Origin: Planctomycetota bacterium
GTDB lineage: Bacteria; Planctomycetota; Phycisphaerae; UBA1845
DNA length: 64,000 bases
Assembly (NCBI GenBank): GCA_016200265.1
Contig: JACQFE010000009.1
Location: 124,001 to 188,000, forward strand
Direction: 5' to 3'
Shown in pieces: positions 28,992 to 36,208 of this stretch. Below the pieces are notes generated by a model that saw nothing but the letters and a program-made list of their open reading frames with translations, searched no databases and had not been told where the DNA came from. Made by a program: the position numbers and the translations under genes. Each line of letters begins with the position of its first letter. The stretch's first letter is position 1.

Positions 28992-30166
28992 GATGATGGT
29001 TTCGCACTAATCTTGAACTTGTCCGCGAACTTGGCGTGCCAGCCGACAACCAACGCATCCGCTAGCCTGTGGTATGCGCCACGGGTCAGGTAGTACTCGT
29101 CTGTTTCGTCGCCTGCGAGGCGCTCCCGGTGTTTTTGAATTTCGATGTAGACTCTCTTCCCCTGTTTACGCTGAGCGGGACTTGTCGATGCAGTTTGTTG
29201 TTGTCGAAAGACTGGGCGCCAATGTTCTACAAGCAGATCATCGAAGTGTGCCCAATCGTCATCAGTAACTATACCCTCATGCACAAGCCGAAGTCGCTCG
29301 CGGTTGTGTCGGAGGTAGTCGATGATTGCTTCGGTAACCTCGGCGTCATCCGCATCAATTACGTCGATCTGGCGAACGAACAGGCTCGCCTTGTGTGACA
29401 TGATTTCCGTTTCGGTACAAACGAGTTGCCTGGCCGGAAGCTCGCGCGAGCGGCGGCGGCGGACATTTTCAATGACGGCATGTAGGCGATCGTTGAAGTG
29501 TTGTTGTTGAATCCAAGCTGGATGTCCAGCTTGCCATTTCTGCATGACCGTCGTGTGAACCCAACCCAGCATTGCATCCAAGAATGTCGGCGAATCGACT
29601 GATGCGGGCAGGTGGCATTTGGCAATGATGTCCGCATGGAGATCGTCAAAGGACTGTCGATGGTTATCGTCGAGAACTTGCACACAGCTGCACAGCCGGG
29701 TGAGTTGATCATCGGAACAACCTCGGACCGCTGCAACCGCCTCGCCAATCGACTGCGACGGGGTTTTCGGATTTGAACGTAGCTCCGCAACGATCTGTGC
29801 AAGTTCTGCGGGTTTGACCGCTCGCCCCAACCTCGTCGCAAGGCAATCCGAAAGATTGGCGTTTGTAACAAGGAAAAGTTGCGTCTTGGATGGGTCTATC
29901 TCGCCCTTCTGCAGTGCATTGGCCCATATCGCGAGCGTTTTCCAAAGTGCTGGGGAGCTATCGGACACCGGATTCCGGTTCGGGTCGAGGGTTGATTTCG
30001 ATTGGATGAGCTTTAACCCCGCCCGCGGTTCAATGACAGCAACATCGTCAAGCGTCTCGACGCCCACGCGATCTCCCGAGCCAGCCGCGAGGTAGTACAG
30101 CGCGTGATCGATTTGCCACAGGTACCCTGCAGCCTGCCCGGGCGCAACATGGTCGCGTAGGCTCAT
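28988..30166 (-). CDS. ABC-3C third component with nuclease-like N-terminus
   Basis: 392 residues. The N-terminus (GYLWQIDHALYYLAAG ... VETLDDVAVIEPRAGLKLIQSKST) has the E-x(n)-D...QxK arrangement of restriction-endonuclease-fold effectors (Cap4/DUF4297-like). The C-terminus (YIEIQKHRERLAGDETDEYYLTRGAYHRLADALVVGWHAKF) is the type found in 'ABC-three component system protein' families. It is the probable effector that damages DNA when the ATPase signals infection. Overlaps hsdS (upstream) and the middle component (downstream) by four bases each. Confidence 0.8.
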   Translation of the reverse strand: MSLRDHVAPGQAAGYLWQIDHALYYLAAGSGDRVGVETLDDVAVIEPRAGLKLIQSKSTLDPNRNPVSDSSPALWKTLAIWANALQKGEIDPSKTQLFLVTNANLSDCLATRLGRAVKPAELAQIVAELRSNPKTPSQSIGEAVAAVRGCSDDQLTRLCSCVQVLDDNHRQSFDDLHADIIAKCHLPASVDSPTFLDAMLGWVHTTVMQKWQAGHPAWIQQQHFNDRLHAVIENVRRRRSRELPARQLVCTETEIMSHKASLFVRQIDVIDADDAEVTEAIIDYLRHNRERLRLVHEGIVTDDDWAHFDDLLVEHWRPVFRQQQTASTSPAQRKQGKRVYIEIQKHRERLAGDETDEYYLTRGAYHRLADALVVGWHAKFADKFKISAKPSS

Positions 30167-31767
30167 GACTTTGGGTCCAGCATTTGCGAACGCGTCGCTC
30201 GTCGTGGGTTGGCTCGACCTCGGGGCGGCAGCAAAGCGAAATTCCCGGGTGGAACGTTCGCTGTTAGTCGGTGAAGCAGCTTGTCCGCTGATTCGTACTC
30301 GCGGCCTTCGGCGCGGGCGAGGTCGGCTTCGGTGGCGACCAGTTCGCCGCGGAAGGCTTTGGCGAGAATGGCCTGGGTAACTTTGTCGGCGCGGGCTGAG
30401 GCGATCGCAACGCGCTGTTCGATGACATCAGCAAGTTTCAGTAATGCATCTACGCGGCTCACGATTTCGTGTTGCTCAAGTTTCGGCGGTAAGGGTAGAG
30501 GGTATGGAGTGAGAGTCCCGAGGTTGATATTAGGTTGGCCACCGGACGCGTATGATATGTCGCGAACCTCTAGCTTTCTCAACCTCATGTAAAATTCTGC
30601 GTACCGCGTGCGAATTGGATCGTCAGCCTGCAAGGCGATGAGACTGTCTGGACAACAACTATCTATTGTCAAGATTCCCGTATTGCCGATGGTTGCTCCG
30701 ACGATTGCTATGAGAACGGTTCCGGCTGGAAACATGCGACTTACATCCAGGCCACGCTTGTTCAATGTCTGTGAGAAGCCAACAATTTCTCCTCCATTGG
30801 GTGGTAAATCGCCAATCTGTACAAATGGAAATGGTCCATCGTAATAGCGTGGATCGTTGCGTGGACGAACTAAGAATCTTCCGCGTTGAACTTTGAAACA
30901 TTGGTCCAGCGACGCCCAAGCCCAGTTGTCTGGTAAGTCTTCATCTGGAACATTGAAGGGCGCGATCGGTTCTTTTGGCCGAGTCCAACACTTCCTAGGT
31001 GTCGAAGCCTTTTCCGCTGAGCAGCGTTCCTCACGACTATCAATAAGTTGTGCCAGCAAATCGGCCGCTGTTTGGATGTCAGGATGCGCTTCGCGCCAGT
31101 CATCGGTGAGTCGGCCAGAACAGGCTGCGGCAAGGACGGCCTGACGGAAACGCTTTAGAATGGCGGGAGCCTTGGCCATTCGTTCGCGGGCTGCATCCAC
31201 TCGGGCCGTAAGCCGCTCGATGGTCTCAACGATTCGTTTCTGTTCGGCGAGTGGGGGTATCGGGGTTTCAGCGCTTTCAACGAAGTCGGCCGGCACGCGC
31301 TTCTGACCGACGGAGCCGGTCATTTCCATTTCTGCTAAAGATCGGAACGATTCCTGACGGATGAAATAATAAACATATTCTGGCAACACGGCCCCGCGTG
31401 AACGGAACACGTGGAACTCGGTTGAACCGAAGCCAAGACCGTTCCGCAGCCCTCTGGCGATCGCCGCCTTCCCATTCTCCATGCACGGCGTGATCTTGGC
31501 CATGATTACATCATCTTCGCGAAAAGCAGTGAACCCCTTGCGAACTTCATCGAACCCACGAATCTGCGGCGCTGCAATCGTTCCGGAGTCCGCATCTACG
31601 GCGGGCATGGGCACAAACGTAACCTCAGCATCAGCCGCGACCTCATTGCGCCCTGGTTTCGGTGGGTTGACCTGACAAACTTCGCCCAAAGTCGAGACAA
31701 CCCATCCGTCCGGCAGGTCTTCGCCCATAATTGTGGCGCTTTTTGCTGGCGATAAAACACTGGTCAC
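30163..31767 (-). CDS. hsdS: Type I restriction-modification specificity subunit HsdS
   Basis: 534 residues with two target-recognition domains (about 20-180 and 275-440), each starting with the usual PDGWVVSTLGEVC / PDNWAWASLDQCF signature and ending in IPPLAEQKRIVETIERL / LPPKLEQHEIVSRVDALL. These are followed by the conserved coiled-coil spacers that set the distance between half-sites of the bipartite DNA target. Works with HsdM for methylation and HsdR for cleavage. ATGA overlaps join it to the HEPN-like gene upstream and the ABC-3C gene downstream. Confidence 0.95.
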   Translation of the reverse strand: MTSVLSPAKSATIMGEDLPDGWVVSTLGEVCQVNPPKPGRNEVAADAEVTFVPMPAVDADSGTIAAPQIRGFDEVRKGFTAFREDDVIMAKITPCMENGKAAIARGLRNGLGFGSTEFHVFRSRGAVLPEYVYYFIRQESFRSLAEMEMTGSVGQKRVPADFVESAETPIPPLAEQKRIVETIERLTARVDAARERMAKAPAILKRFRQAVLAAACSGRLTDDWREAHPDIQTAADLLAQLIDSREERCSAEKASTPRKCWTRPKEPIAPFNVPDEDLPDNWAWASLDQCFKVQRGRFLVRPRNDPRYYDGPFPFVQIGDLPPNGGEIVGFSQTLNKRGLDVSRMFPAGTVLIAIVGATIGNTGILTIDSCCPDSLIALQADDPIRTRYAEFYMRLRKLEVRDISYASGGQPNINLGTLTPYPLPLPPKLEQHEIVSRVDALLKLADVIEQRVAIASARADKVTQAILAKAFRGELVATEADLARAEGREYESADKLLHRLTANVPPGNFALLPPRGRANPRRATRSQMLDPKS

Positions 31768-32321
31768 GGCTGCACAACTCCGTTTGGCAGGATCGGGACA
31801 TTCGACAGAGTAAGATCAAAGCCGGGAAGATACAGGGGAAACGGGGGCTGCGGTGGATCGCCAAACTGATCGCGATTCTCCGAAGCGTTGACGACGGAGT
31901 TTACGAGACCATCGAGCCAACCGTGCGAAAGTCGTATGCCCGTGTTTGGGTCGACGGCAATGCTCATCTGTCCGGGCACCGTCGGCGAATCGAAGACAAC
32001 ATCGCTGGGAAGCCCTGCTTTGTGCGCGAGTTCGCAACGGAGCCACTTGTAAAGAATATGCTCCAGTCGATGCAGTTTTCCGCGAAACATCACGTTGAAG
32101 TTTTGGACGCGACAAATGTTCACCATTTCGTCGGCGAGAAAAGCTTCGAAGGCCTCACCGTCACCCATCAGCTTGCCGGCGTGTTTTTGAGAGCCTGTTC
32201 CGTCAGGTTTGCGGCGCCGCGACGTGGCCGCAATCGCAATTAGAACGGAAAGGAGCGCGCCCTCGTGTCGTCCTGCGGCGAACAAAGTGATGGCGTCCTC
32301 GACTCGCGCGCGGATGCTCAT
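31764..32321 (-). CDS. Putative HEPN-type ribonuclease embedded in the restriction operon
   Basis: 185 residues starting at 32321, where ATGA overlaps the stop of the AlbA_2 gene; longer in-frame starts lie inside that gene. Largely helical: SIRARVEDAITLFAAGRHEGALLSVLIAIAATSRR, later HRLEHILYKWLRCELAHKAGLPSD. The RCELAH segment is an Rx4H motif at the end of a helix, the catalytic signature of HEPN RNases. HEPN effectors typically cleave tRNA or mRNA during abortive infection. Assignment rests on the motif and context only. Confidence 0.55.
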   Translation of the reverse strand: MSIRARVEDAITLFAAGRHEGALLSVLIAIAATSRRRKPDGTGSQKHAGKLMGDGEAFEAFLADEMVNICRVQNFNVMFRGKLHRLEHILYKWLRCELAHKAGLPSDVVFDSPTVPGQMSIAVDPNTGIRLSHGWLDGLVNSVVNASENRDQFGDPPQPPFPLYLPGFDLTLSNVPILPNGVVQP

Positions 32322-34234
32322 GTAAGCCCCTCGGGAGCGACGGGGGGAGTGGCCCGGTACGCCTGTTGCGGATGCGCTGGGTTGTCCGGGATGGTGTATC
32401 GAAGTTCGCCGTCGCGGACCATCGGGCCCAGATAGGTTCGGGTCAGATAGAGTTGATCGCGTCCGAGAATGCGGGCGAGTTCCTCGGCCTTTAGTGGTCG
32501 CCAGGCGCAAAGCTCACGGATGACCGGCCGGACGTCTGCGGGAGTCGCTCGCTTGCCTAGCTCGGCAACGGCGGCTGTAAGTTCCGCCGGAAGACCGGAA
32601 AACCCCTGTGATAAGGCTTCGGACCCCTGCGATAAGGGTCTAATCGCAGGGGTTGGCCCCTGTGGTAACCGCGTTCCCGGGGTGCCAGAAAGCGCGGCCG
32701 GATTGAGCATCCGTCCGGTCGGGATGTAGTACGTACCGACGCTCTTACCCTGCTGCTCCAATAGCCCCGCGTCCCGGAGCCGTCGAAGATGGCCGCTGGC
32801 GACAAGGGTATCAACCCGGTTCAAGTCTCGGTAGGCGGCGTTGTTAATCGCGCCGACTTCACGGGCGAACACCAAAGCCCGGGCCTCATCCTCGGAAAGC
32901 TGTAGGTCGGAAAAATAGCCAAGCCAGGCAACGTCGTCCTCGTTCAGGAAGTGGTGAAATAGGAACGTGACCACGAACGAATCACGGTCGCGGTCGGATT
33001 CAAAAGTCGGTGGGCTGAGGCCGGCTTGCGCAAGTGATTCGCGCATCGCTCGGACGCCGGAGCCTTTGGTCTCGGCGAAACGGGTTTCGTGAAGGACGGC
33101 GGCGATCTTCTCGTTTCGGGTGAACGAACCGGGCTCGCCGAGGCGGTCGTCAGGGACCAGCGAATGGCCGGGGTTGCGGATTTCGAGCCGATTGCTGTAC
33201 CGGATGATTTGCACCGGCTGGCGGTGGCGATAGCTGCGGTGCATGACGGCGTTGACGATCGCTTCGCGGATGGCAGTGCGCGGAATGAGCGGAACGTCGG
33301 TTCGCTGATTCGAGTTCGGTGGTAAGCGGAACGCCTTCGGGATGTCGTCGAGCACGGCGTTGATCGCACGGGGGATCGTCTGCATCAACGGGCCGAGCAA
33401 CTCGATGGATTCGAAGCGTTCGTCGGGAGACTTGACCCACTCGCGACCCGGTACGCGGATGTAGTCCACGCGTATCATGGGGAAGAAGCGGCGTATCGAC
33501 GCCGCTTTGCCGAAGAGGAGCAATCCGGCGATCGTGGGGCGAACGTTCCCGACCGTCCGCGTCAAACAGGCGAGGGCGTACAGAAGATCCTCGTCGGAGT
33601 AGGAGAGTTCCGGCGCGTTGGGGTTGGTTTCCTTCCTGGCCCTTCGGTATTCCTGAATGGCCGCAGAATCGAAGTCGTTCAGGTCCGCGTCGTCAACGAT
33701 AGTTTCGTCGAACGTGCGGTGCGACCGCGTCTGATAGAAGAGTGCGATGTCGTCGTCGGTGCATTTCTGATCCGTCGAGCCGATACGGCGGTATGCACCC
33801 TTGGGTAGTCCGCGGGATTCGATGTAGATGGGTTTCTCGCCTTCCTGGGCTTCCGGAACGAAGGCGACGATCACGCGCTTGCCGTCAATATTCTCGACAG
33901 AGATTTGAGGGCGGACGGGGTGATTGAAAGCCTGTCGGCATTGGGTCGCAAGGTCGGATTGAACCTTTTGAACGTCCTGCAGCCCGACGATTTCGTACGT
34001 AGGGAAAAGCGAATCGGGGGCGAGTTGAACGCCGAGTAGGAGGTATCCGCCCCCACGTCCGGGTTCATTCGAGAACGCCGACACCGTTTCGAGCACGGCC
34101 GGTCCGATTTGCTGGCCCACCTTCGCTTCGATCTGAGCGCTCTCGTCTCGGTCGTTAAGGCGCCGCCAGAGTTCCTCGAAATTGAGTATCAACGCGTCGG
34201 ACTCCCTACTTTGCTCGCTCCACGCCGTTGCCAT
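32318..34234 (-). CDS. Schlafen/AlbA_2-domain ATP-binding protein in the restriction operon
   Basis: 638 residues from Met at 34234; an upstream in-frame start at 34306 would lie deeper inside hsdM. The N-terminal AlbA_2 (Schlafen) domain is visible as ESAQIEAKVGQQIG ... SAFSNEPGRGGGYLLLGV, followed by the characteristic C-terminal GHKL-like segment (LIPRTAIREAIVNAVMHRSYRH ... RLEIRNPGHSL) and winged helices near the end. Proteins of this class are frequent passengers in type I restriction loci and may bind RNA or act as regulators/effectors. It overlaps hsdM by 29 bases and the next gene by four. Confidence 0.9.
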   Translation of the reverse strand: MATAWSEQSRESDALILNFEELWRRLNDRDESAQIEAKVGQQIGPAVLETVSAFSNEPGRGGGYLLLGVQLAPDSLFPTYEIVGLQDVQKVQSDLATQCRQAFNHPVRPQISVENIDGKRVIVAFVPEAQEGEKPIYIESRGLPKGAYRRIGSTDQKCTDDDIALFYQTRSHRTFDETIVDDADLNDFDSAAIQEYRRARKETNPNAPELSYSDEDLLYALACLTRTVGNVRPTIAGLLLFGKAASIRRFFPMIRVDYIRVPGREWVKSPDERFESIELLGPLMQTIPRAINAVLDDIPKAFRLPPNSNQRTDVPLIPRTAIREAIVNAVMHRSYRHRQPVQIIRYSNRLEIRNPGHSLVPDDRLGEPGSFTRNEKIAAVLHETRFAETKGSGVRAMRESLAQAGLSPPTFESDRDRDSFVVTFLFHHFLNEDDVAWLGYFSDLQLSEDEARALVFAREVGAINNAAYRDLNRVDTLVASGHLRRLRDAGLLEQQGKSVGTYYIPTGRMLNPAALSGTPGTRLPQGPTPAIRPLSQGSEALSQGFSGLPAELTAAVAELGKRATPADVRPVIRELCAWRPLKAEELARILGRDQLYLTRTYLGPMVRDGELRYTIPDNPAHPQQAYRATPPVAPEGLT

Positions 34235-35678
34235 TGTCAAGCAACGCGAGTACGGCGTTAAGGTCTCCAATGGCTCCTTCAAGCTCTGTGACGGCATCCG
34301 TGACAAGCTCAGCGGGTTCAGGAAGGTCGTCAGCGTCGTCGAGGGAATCGTCCTTGAGCCACTTAAAACCGTCGAGCTTGAAGTCGCGGGCTTTCACTTC
34401 GTTGATCGAGAAACGCCGCCAGCGGTCGCCGTCGAGCCAGCCTTTGTCGCCGACCGGGCTGTCCGACTCGCGTCGCGGTTTTCCATGCTTGGGGCCAAAG
34501 CGACCGTTGGGGTCGACGCCGTAACAGCGCTCGAACTCGGCGAAGTGCTTGGGCGTGAGCGGTCGATCTTTCTTAGTGATACCGGGAACGTTCGTCCGAG
34601 CATCGTAAATCCACGTCGTTTCGGAGGGCGCGCCTTTGGTGAAAAACACGACGTTCGCTTTGACGCCCTGGCAGTACGGCGTAAACGTGCCTCGGGGCAA
34701 CCGCAAGACGGTGTGAAGGTCGCATTCCTCGGTCACGATCTTCATGACCTCACCGGCCTTGTCGGCGAAAAGGCAGTTGTCGGGAAGGACGACCGCCGCG
34801 CGACCGCCGGGCTTCAGCGTTGTCAGGACGTGTTGAAGAAAATTCAGTTGCTTGTTACTCGTCTCGATCGTGAAATCCTCGCGCGTCGGAGCTTGGCCAG
34901 CACCCTTCGTGCCGAAGGGCGGGTTCGTGAGAATGATTGTGAAGCGATCCGATGTCGGCGGGTCGTAAATAGTGTCACCGTGCGTGATGTGCGGCTCAAT
35001 GCCGTGAAGATGGAGGTTCATAAGGGCCAAGCGGCGTGGCGTGGCGCCGATATCCTGGCCGAAATACGTTGACGCTTTGACGCGCTTGGCAACGGTGCGA
35101 TCCATCGCACCACCGGCGGACTGCCCGATCAACCATTCGTATGCGGAGACGAGGAAACCACCCGTCCCGCACGCTGGATCGCAGATCGTGAAGTCCCGTG
35201 CCGCCCGGGGATCGGGCTGAACGCAATGGACGATGGTTTGAATGAGCACGCGTGGTGTAAAAAGCTGCCCCGCACCCTTTTTTCCCTCACTCGCGGCTTT
35301 TTCGAGTAGACCTTCGTACGCAGCCGCTTTCACGTCGACGTTGAGGGCCGTCCACTCGACCTCGTCGATCAGGTTGATCAGTCGCTTTAGGCTGGTCGGC
35401 TTGGTAAAACGGGACTGCGCCTCCGCGAAAATGTCGCCTAAGATACCGGGTTGCTTGCCGAGCTTGCGGAGCATGTCCACATAGCTGTCCAATACTTCGG
35501 TGCCGATTTCGTCGCGAAGCGCGGGCCAATCGCACCCGCGTGGGAGCTCGATGGCACGCTCATTCGCCATTTTCAGGAACAGGAGATATGTCAACTGCTC
35601 AACGTATTCCGTGTAGCCCACGCCATCGTGACGGAGCGTGTGACAGTAACCCCAGAGTTTCTGGACGATGTCGGACAT
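34206..35678 (-). CDS. hsdM: Type I restriction-modification methyltransferase HsdM
   Basis: 490 residues. N-terminal helical domain (SDIVQKLWGYCHTLRHDGV) followed by the N6-adenine methyltransferase core: motif I DPACGTGGF near residue 168 binds S-adenosylmethionine, and motif IV NPPF near residue 252 is catalytic. A C-terminal helical region contacts HsdS. Methylates adenine in the target chosen by HsdS and protects host DNA. Complete and normal length for the compact HsdM class. Confidence 0.97.
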   Translation of the reverse strand: MSDIVQKLWGYCHTLRHDGVGYTEYVEQLTYLLFLKMANERAIELPRGCDWPALRDEIGTEVLDSYVDMLRKLGKQPGILGDIFAEAQSRFTKPTSLKRLINLIDEVEWTALNVDVKAAAYEGLLEKAASEGKKGAGQLFTPRVLIQTIVHCVQPDPRAARDFTICDPACGTGGFLVSAYEWLIGQSAGGAMDRTVAKRVKASTYFGQDIGATPRRLALMNLHLHGIEPHITHGDTIYDPPTSDRFTIILTNPPFGTKGAGQAPTREDFTIETSNKQLNFLQHVLTTLKPGGRAAVVLPDNCLFADKAGEVMKIVTEECDLHTVLRLPRGTFTPYCQGVKANVVFFTKGAPSETTWIYDARTNVPGITKKDRPLTPKHFAEFERCYGVDPNGRFGPKHGKPRRESDSPVGDKGWLDGDRWRRFSINEVKARDFKLDGFKWLKDDSLDDADDLPEPAELVTDAVTELEGAIGDLNAVLALLDNGNGVERAK

Positions 35679-35698
35679 TCATACTCCTCCGCGCAGGA

Positions 35699-36208
35699 TC
35701 AAGTGCTCCTGGGACGCCACCTGAATGAATACGAGGCATCAGCGTGAACGTAGAACACCCATACCGGATATCGCTTGAAATTGCCGCGGCTAGAGGCCTG
35801 CTTTGTGTATGTTGCCTTCAACTGGTTCTCGTCAATGACAGGTTTGCCACTCAGGTCAAGTAGCAGCAAACAGCGAAGGCTAACCTTCGAATTGGCCTGA
35901 CGCTCAAGTTTGTGTAGCTCGCTCCGGTTTTGCGAACCGTAGATTTGGTTCTTTCCTGGCGTCTGTACGGCAAACTCCAGGAGAACCGGACGCGTGCCGC
36001 CCTGACGGAAGTCGATTCGCCTCCTGGACTTTCCTATGGAGACCGGATACTGCCGAGTAATACTACCGAACCGGGAATCGAGAATGCCAAGCAGCATTCC
36101 GTCGAGCCGCATTTCCCGATGGTATTCCGTCTGCCCATACTCGGCAGCAAGACGCACCATTTGTTCGCCAACAGCCGTAATGTCGCTCTTTGCGATGCGC
36201 GCCATCAT
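35699..36208 (-). CDS. Small nuclease-like protein between hsdR and hsdM
   Basis: 169 residues. The middle (SRRRIDFRQGG ... LLEFAVQTPGKN ... RSELHKLERQ) has the spacing of a PD-(D/E)XK-like core (Asp, then Glu-x-Ala/Val-Gln in place of Glu-x-Lys), so the catalytic Lys may be replaced. The C-terminus (KRYPVWVFYVHADASYSFRW) is beta-rich. Its ATG overlaps the hsdR stop by four bases and it ends 20 bases before hsdM, so it belongs to the operon. Function unknown; could be a modified nuclease or a fold-related scaffold. Confidence 0.55.
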   Translation of the reverse strand: MMARIAKSDITAVGEQMVRLAAEYGQTEYHREMRLDGMLLGILDSRFGSITRQYPVSIGKSRRRIDFRQGGTRPVLLEFAVQTPGKNQIYGSQNRSELHKLERQANSKVSLRCLLLLDLSGKPVIDENQLKATYTKQASSRGNFKRYPVWVFYVHADASYSFRWRPRST

